From CALARM01 sp964431735 (GTDB taxonomy: Bacteria; Vulcanimicrobiota; SpSt-956; JAKJGF01): 6,124 nt of DNA. Of the stretch, positions 1 through 6,061 are shown one piece after another. A model generated the notes under the pieces. That model did no database searches and was not told the origin of the DNA. It was given only the letters and a program-made list of their open reading frames with translations. Both the position numbers and the translations under genes were made by a program. The stretch is taken from positions 1 through 6,124 of the forward strand of contig CAYSLJ010000262.1 in assembly GCA_964431735.1 (NCBI GenBank), in the 5' to 3' direction. Each line of letters begins with the position of its first letter. Within the stretch, counting starts at the first letter, position 1.

Positions 1-651
1 TATGGCTTTTTCATCTGTCCCTGCACCTTTACAGGCCTGTTCAATCTTTGTCTTTGCAGGAAGTTTACCTTTCTCTATTATGAGATTTACATTGGACATT
101 TCTCGATCGTCCAGATTTTTAGCAAAAATTTCCTTTATTTCAGAGTCGTTCATCAATTTTTTTCTCTCTTCAGGTGTGGCATTCTCAAGAGCTTCATAAA
201 TCTTCTTTTCATCTTCACCCGTGAAGGATATTGAATTTTTTATCTTTATTTTTGCCGATACCTTTCCTTCATTAATTATACTGTTCAGTTTAGCTCTATC
301 TTCTTTATTCAGTTCACTGTCAAACAGTTTCTTCATTTCAGGATCATTTTTAAGAGATGCTATTTCTTCAGGCGATGCTTTATCAAGGGCCTCATAAAAG
401 GAATTCTTATCTGTTCCCCATCCTGCCATGGAGCTTTTCAGTTTATCTTTCAAAGGCACTTCACCTTTCTCATTACTGTTAAGATAACCCATAGCCTGTG
501 CGTAATCTTTATCATTGAGCTCTCCTTCGAGCTTTTTCATCATATCTTTATTATTTAAAATCTCCTGTCTTGTTTCAGGAGACGCTTCCTGAAGGGTATC
601 GAAAATGGCCTGTTTATCTGCACCCCACCGGTCCATGGCAATATTAAGTTT
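1..651 (-). other. Compact annexin-like repeats 5-8 (last one cut)
   Basis: This is residues about 910-1126 of the large protein, separated from repeat 4 by a charged helical linker of about 60 residues. Loop motifs are RWGA (917-920), GWGT (986-989), FTGE (1052-1055, degenerate) and GAGT (1118-1121, cut by the edge), spaced 69, 66 and 66. In repeats 5 and 6 the acidic residue before Leu falls 33 positions after the loop (E953, E1022) rather than 39, because six residues around the Y-G-K-D turn are missing. Repeat 7 has Asn (N1088) there. These look like a shortened subfamily of annexin repeat; more may follow outside the window. Confidence 0.72.
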
Positions 652-3378
652 TGTATTGCTGTCCAGATTATCTTTCTTTGAACGTTTAAGAATGCCCTCT
701 ATTTCTTCCTCATTTAATCCTGATTTTGTTAGCTTTTCTCTTAACTCTTTTTCTGTGAATTCTCTGTTTAAAAGAGATTTATCTATGGTTTTCAGTTTAT
801 CAGGAGGAATTTTATCTGTACCGACTTGATAACATGGACCTTTTTCAAGAAGTGCTTTAGCTTTTGTGAGATCTGCTCCACCGAGATCATCTTTAATGTC
901 ATCCATAAGGTCTTTACCGTATTTCTTTTTGTAATCCTCTATAATCGCCTTTCTTTCCCCATCTGATTTACCTTCCAGGGTTTTAAATATTAAATTCTCA
1001 CTGGTTCCCGCCCCTGCCATGGCACGATGGAGTTTTTCCGCATCTGTTTCCTTTCCCTGTGTCATATAGGATTTTGCAATGGCTCTGTTTGAAGGTGAGG
1101 TGATTAAGAGGATATCAACGGTCTTTTCAAGATCTTTTCCAGTGGCCTTTTTATAAGCATCTTTATAGGCTTTTATCTCTTCAGGGGATTTGCCGTAAAT
1201 AGTGTCTAAAAGGGCTTTAGTTTCATAACTCTTTGGAGGAGGAGGGACTGACATAAGAGCTTTTATATCAAGCTCTATTTTCGATGCGGTAAATTCACCT
1301 TTTCTTTTAAGAAGATCTGTCTCCCTTTCCTTCGGGTCCTTTATATTCATATCTGCCTGTGGTTCACCCTTCATAAGGAGTTCTATCTTCCCCTTCTCAT
1401 AAGGACTCATTAAAAGGGTTTTATTCAGGTCTTTATCTAAATCTGTTCCACAGGTCTTTTTATATTCTTCCTTTATGGCTTTTATTTCTTCCGGAGTCTT
1501 TCCATCGAGGATCTTTACCACATCACCCTTTCTTATACTCCAGCTATCCAGAGACTGTTTTATATTATCTGCCTGTGAAAATTTACCCTTCTCAAGAAGG
1601 GCTTTTGCCTTATCCAGGTCTCCTCCCTTTAATTCACTTTTTACTACTTCCTCAAGGTCTTTTCCGTATTTTTCTTTATAGCTCTCCTTCAGGGCTTTTA
1701 ATTCTTCAGGGTTTTTACCTTTGAGGACATTGTATATGGCTTCTTTATTCGCTCCCCATCCGGACATGGCATTATTCAAAACCTCTGATTCTTTTCCCGG
1801 GTCATATGTTGTCTGAGGCACTTTTTCCTCCACATGTTTATCTTTACTCTCAATCTTTGACACATCTGTAGAGGAAGAGGAAACAGTTATGTTATCTGGA
1901 ATAACACTTTTATCTGTGGAAGATTTCTTATCTGGTGTCTTCGAGCTCTTATCGTCAGTGGAAGCTTTAACACTCTTATATTCCACTGTTTTTTCTTTAT
2001 GAATTTTACTTCCGTCAGGTCTTTCTTCATCAGATACTATTACCGTTTTCCCTGTATTATCTGTTATTTCCTTTGATTTAATTACTGTGCCGTCTGATTT
2101 CGTAGTTACAGATTCCCTTTCACTTACACCTCCGTCTTTCATTGTAAGTTTGCTGTACTCTTTATTGCCCAGTCCGTCATCTCTTTCATACACTTTGGTT
2201 TCACTGCCGTCTTCATTATGTATATACGTCGAGGAAGATTTATCCTTTATGATTTTTCCATCTTTATCTTTTCTTTCACTTTCTTCACTTTCTTTCACCT
2301 CCGGCTTTTCAGTGGATCTCTCACAGGTTTTAATGGTTTTACTCCCGTCAGGATTGGTTACTTCTTCTTTAACAGTGGTTTTTCCCCGGGTAAATTTATG
2401 TTTTATTTCATCCCTTTCCTCTCTGGTTCTCTCTCTGTCACTTGCAGGAGGAGGTTCATTCTTTTTTTCATGAATCTTCTCATCTGTACTGCCATCAGAC
2501 TTTACATTGCTGTCTGTTATTATTTCATTCCCCTTAGAATCATGTTCCACTGAATGTTCGGTAAAATTACCGTCATTATCCCTGTTAAGTAGCGAAGATT
2601 TACTCGATGTGCTTTTCCCTGATTTATCTTTTTCTTCCCTGAGTTCATATAAAGAATAATCACCTTCCTGAGCATCGGTTTTCTTTCTCGTGCTTATCCT
2701 GGTTTCAGTTCCGTCGGGATTCTTTATAGTTCTCTCTCTATCGGAACCTTTATCTAAAAACTTCTGTCTCTTTTTCCATTCATTTCGGAGTTCTTCATGT
2801 TTATTCTGTAATTCTTTTACCGTACCTTCAGCTAACTTCTCCTCACCTTTTTTCTCTGAAGTGACTGCATTATCTTTTACCTCTGCAGCAGTCAGTACAA
2901 AAAGATTATCCAGGAGCTTTTTTGTATCTTCCGGCACTTCAAGGGCTGCTTTATTTATAACGGAATACGGATCTGTCTGTTCATCTGTTTTACCGCAGGG
3001 CATACTATCGCCACATGAAGACAGTTTATCAATGGCACTTTTTGCCACCCTGAGAGCATCACCGGGAACGGACAGAATCGATTTAATAAGGTTTTTTCTT
3101 TCTTTCTCTTTATCTAATTTTTCAGGTTTTTCTTCTTTTTTAAGAGAATCTTTTTCCGACATAGACCGGAGGTTGGACACATTGTCAAAAAATTCTTCTT
3201 TCTTACCGCTTTTTGTTTCTTTTTCGTATTTATCTTCAGTTGATATCTTCTCCGGCGTGGCAGAGGGTTTCTCTGCTGTTACAGGGGGACCGGTTTTTTT
3301 AGCTTCTGACGAAGGTTTCTGAGAAGCAGGTTTTGTCTGTACAGAAGAAGCTGCTGAAGTAGTTCTGTTTATTTCCAT
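1..3378 (-). CDS. Large annexin-repeat protein, 3' end outside window
   Basis: The frame is open for 1126 codons from the ATG at 3378 to the left edge. In-frame stops lie just upstream and AAAGGGG sits 8 bases before the ATG. No signal peptide or membrane segment is visible. Residues 1-95 are Lys/Ser/Glu/Pro-rich and probably disordered; 96-119 could form an amphipathic helix, and a Cys pair (C122, C128) follows. Residues about 212-460 carry Asp-Gly turn repeats. From about 533 come annexin-like repeats. Those at G789-A-G-T with D831 and G540-W-G-A with E582 keep the annexin spacing of 38 residues between loop and acidic ligand, plus the Y-G-K-D-L signature matching the F-G-R-D-L of eukaryotic annexins. 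Annexins bind acidic phospholipid membranes through calcium; bacterial members are known but rare and functionally obscure. That this one binds calcium or membrane is inference. A further C-terminal domain may lie beyond the window. Confidence 0.93.
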   Translation of the reverse strand, partial: MEINRTTSAASSVQTKPASQKPSSEAKKTGPPVTAEKPSATPEKISTEDKYEKETKSGKKEEFFDNVSNLRSMSEKDSLKKEEKPEKLDKEKERKNLIKSILSVPGDALRVAKSAIDKLSSCGDSMPCGKTDEQTDPYSVINKAALEVPEDTKKLLDNLFVLTAAEVKDNAVTSEKKGEEKLAEGTVKELQNKHEELRNEWKKRQKFLDKGSDRERTIKNPDGTETRISTRKKTDAQEGDYSLYELREEKDKSGKSTSSKSSLLNRDNDGNFTEHSVEHDSKGNEIITDSNVKSDGSTDEKIHEKKNEPPPASDRERTREERDEIKHKFTRGKTTVKEEVTNPDGSKTIKTCERSTEKPEVKESEESERKDKDGKIIKDKSSSTYIHNEDGSETKVYERDDGLGNKEYSKLTMKDGGVSERESVTTKSDGTVIKSKEITDNTGKTVIVSDEERPDGSKIHKEKTVEYKSVKASTDDKSSKTPDKKSSTDKSVIPDNITVSSSSTDVSKIESKDKHVEEKVPQTTYDPGKESEVLNNAMSGWGANKEAIYNVLKGKNPEELKALKESYKEKYGKDLEEVVKSELKGGDLDKAKALLEKGKFSQADNIKQSLDSWSIRKGDVVKILDGKTPEEIKAIKEEYKKTCGTDLDKDLNKTLLMSPYEKGKIELLMKGEPQADMNIKDPKERETDLLKRKGEFTASKIELDIKALMSVPPPPKSYETKALLDTIYGKSPEEIKAYKDAYKKATGKDLEKTVDILLITSPSNRAIAKSYMTQGKETDAEKLHRAMAGAGTSENLIFKTLEGKSDGERKAIIEDYKKKYGKDLMDDIKDDLGGADLTKAKALLEKGPCYQVGTDKIPPDKLKTIDKSLLNREFTEKELREKLTKSGLNEEEIEGILKRSKKDNLDSNTKLNIAMDRWGADKQAIFDTLQEASPETRQEILNNKDMMKKLEGELNDKDYAQAMGYLNSNEKGEVPLKDKLKSSMAGWGTDKNSFYEALDKASPEEIASLKNDPEMKKLFDSELNKEDRAKLNSIINEGKVSAKIKIKNSISFTGEDEKKIYEALENATPEERKKLMNDSEIKEIFAKNLDDREMSNVNLIIEKGKLPAKTKIEQACKGAGTDEKAI
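838..1782 (-). other. Annexin-like repeats 1-4, probable four-repeat core
   Basis: This is residues about 533-847 of the large protein. Loop motifs (or their aligned equivalents) start at residues 540 (GWGA), 612 (SWSI), 715 (PKSY, degenerate) and 789 (GAGT). The spacings of 72, 103 and 74 resemble the annexin tetrad, where the link between repeats II and III is also the longest; here it is about 20 residues longer than usual. Repeats 1 and 4 keep an acidic residue at the type II calcium position (E582, D831). Repeats 2 and 3 have T654 and a Leu there, so they probably lack that site. Helix signatures such as S-P-E-E-I-K-A and Y-G-K-D-L recur in order. The assignment is by eye from family knowledge, without a profile search. 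Confidence 0.82.
2005..2743 (-). other. Asp-Gly turn repeat region of the large protein
   Basis: In residues 212-457, short segments shaped N/S-P/x-D-G-S/T-x-T/K recur, with the Asp at 222, 269, 295, 344, 373, 390, 401, 415, 429 and 455, and related KG or TG turns at about 283 and 443. The best-ordered part (373-455) has a step of roughly 11-17, mostly 13-14 residues. The hexapeptide S-D-R-E-R-T occurs twice (212-217, 313-318), each time before an N-P-D-G turn. The pattern fits a series of beta hairpins, or a degenerate repetitive stalk, with strongly charged strands. No named domain is recognised. Confidence 0.6.
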
Positions 3379-3462
3379 AATATTATCCCCTTTCTATTAA
3401 GAATCTCATAAAAATTGTCTTGACCGGTTCAGTCACAACAAAATATGAGCACCTGCTCTTCC
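3379..3462. other. Intergenic gap upstream of the annexin-repeat gene
   Basis: These roughly 84 bases lie between the small heptamer array and the long gene. They contain a 12-base dyad at 3447-3458 (GAGCA, CC, TGCTC), followed on the minus strand by a T-rich stretch. It could be an operator-like site or a feeble terminator, but the stem is only five pairs with a two-base loop. No convincing -35/-10 pair with normal spacing was found. Whether the long gene is co-transcribed with the two genes upstream or has its own promoter is undecided. Confidence 0.4.
3387..3393 (-). promoter_or_regulatory. Ribosome binding site of the annexin-repeat gene
   Basis: AAAGGGG reads toward the ATG at 3378 with an 8-base spacer. 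In-frame stop codons at about 3394-3399 lie directly upstream, so this ATG is the only sensible start. Confidence 0.75.
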
Positions 3463-3490
3463 CGTTACGCGTTACGCGTTACGCGTCACG
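3463..3490 (-). repeat. Small heptamer array, four CGTRACG units
   Basis: Read on the minus strand there is one CGTGACG followed by three CGTAACG units. The unit is the same family as the large array at 5920-6028 but in the opposite orientation. The array overlaps the 3' end of the cyclic-nucleotide-binding gene and provides its final codons and TAA stop. Confidence 0.9.
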
Positions 3491-5206
3491 ATTCTTATTA
3501 ATACAATGGAGGAGTTTTTCCGTATTATTATTTATTCTCTCACAGAGAATTTCTGCCACATTAAGACTTAAATCAGGATACACTTCCATCATATAAAGAA
3601 AATCATGTTTTGAAATGACATAAAGTTCGGCTTTTTCAGAAGATATCTTTGCAGATAAACTCCTGGAAGTATCTGAGATCACTCCCATTTCACCGAAGAC
3701 ATCTCCATCTGTAAGAATTGAAAATTCCCTTATATTTCCGCTATCCTGCTTATATATATTTACGTTACCTGTTTTAATTATATAAACATTATCTGCCATG
3801 TCGCCTTCATTGAATAAAACAGTATTCCAGTAATATTTTTTCAATTTAATCCTGGAAGAAATTCTTTCCATATCCGTAACGGATAGAACTTTTAAAAGAG
3901 GTATAGTACCGGGTAAATCTGATTTCTTTTTAATAATAATCTCTCTGGAAACAGAATAATCTCTGAGATAATTAATAAGCCTGACCGTTGCCCGGTCAAG
4001 ACGATTGCAGAGAATTTTTGTAAGATTGGTAATTAACACAGGATAACGTTCTAACATATAAAAAAAATCACTTTTAGAAATCACATATATGTCGGATTTT
4101 TCAGAAGTTACCATGGCGGAAAGGGATCTATCTCCGTCTGAAATGACTCCCAGTTCACCGAACATGTCGCCTTTATCGAGAGTAACAAAATCCCTTGTAT
4201 CATTATATATTTTTACAGTACCTGATTTAATTATAAAGACTTCTTCCGAAGAGTCACCTTCTCTGAAGAGCACGGTATTTCTGTCATATCTTTTCATTTT
4301 AATTCTGGAGGACATTTTCTCTATTTCTGCTTCAGAAAGAACGTTAAAGAAAGGAATTAAACCGAGTATTGCAGATTTTCTTCCCTGTCTGTTCAGTTCA
4401 TCTTTAAGGGAAGAATCTTTTATAAAGGGATAACCTATGGACAGATAAGATTCACTCATACTGTCTCCGTCATATTGATTGAATTTTCTCATAAGCACTT
4501 CGAAACGTATCCTGTTACAGGCACTTTGATAAAGTAGCTCAGATGCCTTATCGAGGCGGGTTTTATCACTGTCTTCAAAATAACGCTCTATTTCCGAACA
4601 CTGTTCTATGGCAGACAGAAGTTCACATTCTCTGTAAGAACATAATTTTTCTTTAAAATAATCCAGAAATTCTTTCTGAACATGATTTTTTGCAGCAAAC
4701 AATTTATCTTCTTTCTTTAATCTGTAAAAATCCTGTAGCTCTGTCAGAGAAATTTCCTTCTGAGTCTTATTTGCCTTTTTAAACTGTTCAGTCAATATAA
4801 TATTTGTCCTGTGATTGAGTCCTGAAATAATAGAAGCAGAGCCTTTTATTGATGTCAAAGCCAGACGGAGAGCCTCTTTATTCACATAATAATCCAGGAA
4901 TTCAAAATAGCCGGAAGGACAGGAAATACTTATAAGATCTTTCAACAATTTACCTTTTTCTAAAAGACTCTCCCCTGTTTTTTCAATACATGCTGTCAGG
5001 CAATCTCTGTCTCCAGGCAATCTATCGGGAAAAACAGGCAATAGCTCTCTCCCTGTATCTTTGAAATCCGAAATATTATTGTTCAGATAATTCCTTATAT
5101 TTAATACATGACGTTTTAAGGATTGAATATAATAGTCAGAATCTTCCTTATCTCTCAATTTATCGACAGCTTCATTTATATACCATAAAGAAGAGGCTTT
5201 TTTCAT
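3479..5206 (-). CDS. Dual cyclic-nucleotide-binding domain protein
   Basis: This 575-residue protein has a helical N-terminal half (1-280) and two cyclic-nucleotide-binding folds of the CAP effector type at about 286-403 and 437-555. Each has the V-L-F-x-E-G-D strand-turn, an I-I-K-S/T-G strand, and a phosphate-binding cassette F-G-E-L/M-G followed by R-S-L-S-A. E351/R360 and E506/R515 are the expected ribose and phosphate contacts, so both pockets look intact, although ligand (cAMP, cGMP or other) cannot be told. Only a short helical tail follows the second domain; there is no helix-turn-helix, kinase or cyclase, so it is probably a sensor or adaptor, not a Crp-type regulator. It looks cytoplasmic. 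The ATG at 5206 is preferred over in-frame ATGs at 5215 and 5227: it overlaps the upstream stop as ATGA and has a properly spaced AAAGGA. The final R-D-A and the stop are repeat-derived. Confidence 0.93.
   Translation of the reverse strand: MKKASSLWYINEAVDKLRDKEDSDYYIQSLKRHVLNIRNYLNNNISDFKDTGRELLPVFPDRLPGDRDCLTACIEKTGESLLEKGKLLKDLISISCPSGYFEFLDYYVNKEALRLALTSIKGSASIISGLNHRTNIILTEQFKKANKTQKEISLTELQDFYRLKKEDKLFAAKNHVQKEFLDYFKEKLCSYRECELLSAIEQCSEIERYFEDSDKTRLDKASELLYQSACNRIRFEVLMRKFNQYDGDSMSESYLSIGYPFIKDSSLKDELNRQGRKSAILGLIPFFNVLSEAEIEKMSSRIKMKRYDRNTVLFREGDSSEEVFIIKSGTVKIYNDTRDFVTLDKGDMFGELGVISDGDRSLSAMVTSEKSDIYVISKSDFFYMLERYPVLITNLTKILCNRLDRATVRLINYLRDYSVSREIIIKKKSDLPGTIPLLKVLSVTDMERISSRIKLKKYYWNTVLFNEGDMADNVYIIKTGNVNIYKQDSGNIREFSILTDGDVFGEMGVISDTSRSLSAKISSEKAELYVISKHDFLYMMEVYPDLSLNVAEILCERINNNTEKLLHCINKNRDA
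3481..3494 (+). repeat. Left copy of a 14-bp inverted repeat bounding the two-gene unit
   Basis: ACGCGTCACGATTC here matches the reverse complement of 5916-5929 at 13 of 14 positions. Together the copies enclose the cyclic-nucleotide-sensor gene pair. Most of the match is heptamer sequence, but it extends a few bases into unique DNA on each side. Confidence 0.6.
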
Positions 5207-5901
5207 TTCACACATCCTTTCCCGCATATTAACTCGATAATTTTTAAATCCAGAAGACCTGTCCCCAGTTTTTCAAGGACTTCAGTTCCTGATGTTATAT
5301 CTTCCTTTGCCACTGCTCTTTCCATTACCTCCAGTGCTTCTTCCAGATTATCAAGTCCTTCCTGAAACAGATCGGTAAAACCTTTCATTGCGACCGAGCT
5401 ATCTGAAGAAGAAAACAGTTCCTCCAGTTCTCCGTCCTGTATGTCATAAATAATATCTCTCAATTCATCAAGATACCTGTATAGTTCATCTTCATTGCCG
5501 GTAAATCCCTCTTTAACAAGACCTTCAAGTCCTCTGTAAAGTGAAGAAGACAGGGCAAGTTTTTCTGCCTCATACATGAGGAAATCTTCTTCACTTAAAG
5601 GGGTAAATCTTCTGAACAATTCTATTTCTTCATAGATTTCATTTAAAAGAGGAGTAATCTGACTGTTAATCTCTTCTATTTCATCGAGACAAAAATCTTT
5701 ATCAGACCTTTCATAATCTAAAATATTCTCATTTATCAGGTCAAAGAGTTCTGCCGCCTTTTCGGAACAGCTCTTTATTTTATCAAAGTCCGGCAGGTCA
5801 TCTCTGAAATCATCAATTATTTTCTTTATATAATCGGAAGTAAAATCACTTCTGCCATTTATATGATATTTCAGCCACCAGAAAAAATATATGTTTTCCA
5901 T
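5203..5901 (-). CDS. Unrecognised acidic helical protein, partner of the cyclic-nucleotide sensor
   Basis: This 232-residue protein is rich in Glu, Asp and Leu and predicted by eye to be almost entirely helical. It has an aromatic start (F-F-W-W at 6-9) and no signal peptide or membrane helix. No family is recognised. The start at 5901 is chosen because AAAGGAGG lies six bases upstream; the frame stays open further upstream only because the heptamer array has no stops, which would add a meaningless His/Thr/Arg/Ser-rich extension. Its TGA overlaps the next gene's ATG by four bases, implying co-translation and perhaps a complex. Its N-terminal half resembles that of the downstream protein: Trp at 8, S-D-Y at 22-24 versus 23-25, D-x-D...C-L near 67-72 versus 67-70, and F-L-x-Y-x3-K-x-A-L at 107 versus 103. 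A shared helical module is likely but needs a profile comparison. Confidence 0.88.
   Translation of the reverse strand: MENIYFFWWLKYHINGRSDFTSDYIKKIIDDFRDDLPDFDKIKSCSEKAAELFDLINENILDYERSDKDFCLDEIEEINSQITPLLNEIYEEIELFRRFTPLSEEDFLMYEAEKLALSSSLYRGLEGLVKEGFTGNEDELYRYLDELRDIIYDIQDGELEELFSSSDSSVAMKGFTDLFQEGLDNLEEALEVMERAVAKEDITSGTEVLEKLGTGLLDLKIIELICGKGCVK
5216..5220 (-). promoter_or_regulatory. Ribosome binding site deciding the start at 5206
   Basis: AAAGG lies 9 bases upstream of the ATG at 5206, inside the end of the preceding gene. It is too close to the alternative ATG at 5215 and lies downstream of the one at 5227, so it supports the shorter protein and translational coupling. Confidence 0.65.
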
Positions 5902-5907
5902 AAATAA

Positions 5908-5915
5908 CCTCCTTT
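5908..5915 (-). promoter_or_regulatory. Strong ribosome binding site of the 232-residue gene
   Basis: AAAGGAGG lies six bases before the ATG at 5901. It is a near-perfect anti-Shine-Dalgarno match and fixes the start. The heptamer array begins only four bases upstream, so the mRNA leader, if it starts upstream of that, is made of repeat sequence. Confidence 0.9.
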
Positions 5916-5929
5916 GATTCGTGACGCGT
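5916..5929 (-). repeat. Right copy of the 14-bp inverted repeat
   Basis: This is the partner of 3481-3494 with one mismatch. It abuts the ribosome binding site of the 232-residue gene, so the repeat pair runs almost exactly from the 5' end to the 3' end of the two-gene unit. Confidence 0.6.
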
Positions 5930-6028
5930 GACGCGTGACGCGTGACGCGTGATGCGTGATGCGTAATGCGTGATGCGTGATGCGTAATGCGTGATGCGTA
6001 ATGCGTAATGCGTAATGCGTGATGCGTG
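5920..6028 (+). repeat. Large heptamer tandem array, 15 CGTRAYG units plus a partial
   Basis: There are fifteen uninterrupted 7-bp units from 5920 to 6024 and a partial CGTG to 6028. Four CGTGACG units sit at the gene-proximal end, then CGTGATG and CGTAATG units are mixed. Units differ only by transitions (G/A at position 4, C/T at position 6). Seven bases step through all three frames, so open reading frames across it are artefacts. It resembles in kind the short tandemly repeated heptanucleotides described in cyanobacteria, but common origin is not implied. No -10/-35 promoter is evident within it. Confidence 0.97.
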
Positions 6029-6034
6029 TTTTCG

Positions 6035-6060
6035 CCGGTACCGGGCGACCACGGGTCGCC
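6035..6060. repeat. GC-rich palindromic spacer between the two heptamer arrays
   Basis: Two adjoining dyads are present: a perfect 10-base palindrome CCGGTACCGG at 6035-6044, and a 7-bp stem GGCGACC/GGTCGCC with loop ACG at 6044-6060. The sequence is much more GC-rich than the genes. A stem of this GGGCGACC...GGTCGCC type resembles dispersed intergenic (REP-like) palindromes seen in many bacterial genomes. No T-run follows the stem on the plus strand (CACTTTTC is weak), so it is a poor terminator. Confidence 0.7.
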
Positions 6061-6061
6061 A

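Noticed and set aside
2..3322. Plus-strand open frames opposite the annexin-repeat gene (for example 2087-2473 and 2690-3322)
   Set aside because: They are Ser/Phe/Leu-rich mirror frames of a Lys/Glu/Asp-rich gene with no domain or supported start. The minus frame is open for 1126 codons with a clear family match.
3394..3440. Sigma-70-type promoter before the annexin-repeat gene
   Set aside because: Candidate pairs either have a 22-base spacer (TTGTGA to TATGAG) or match poorly (AAGACA with TAATAG) and would leave an implausibly short leader.
3447..3458. Rho-independent terminator after the cyclic-nucleotide-binding gene
   Set aside because: The stem is only five pairs with a two-base loop and the following T-rich run is interrupted; it is kept only as a possible dyad site.
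4089..4433. Plus-strand open frame opposite the first cyclic-nucleotide-binding domain
   Set aside because: It lies fully inside a well-supported minus-strand domain and has no recognisable features.
5207..5227. Longer start (ATG at 5227) for the cyclic-nucleotide-binding protein
   Set aside because: No ribosome binding site precedes it, and the ATG at 5206 has both a spaced AAAGG and the ATGA overlap.
6035..6060. Insertion sequence end or recombination attachment site
   Set aside because: The palindromes stand without a transposase or integrase and no target duplication is visible; a dispersed intergenic palindrome is simpler.
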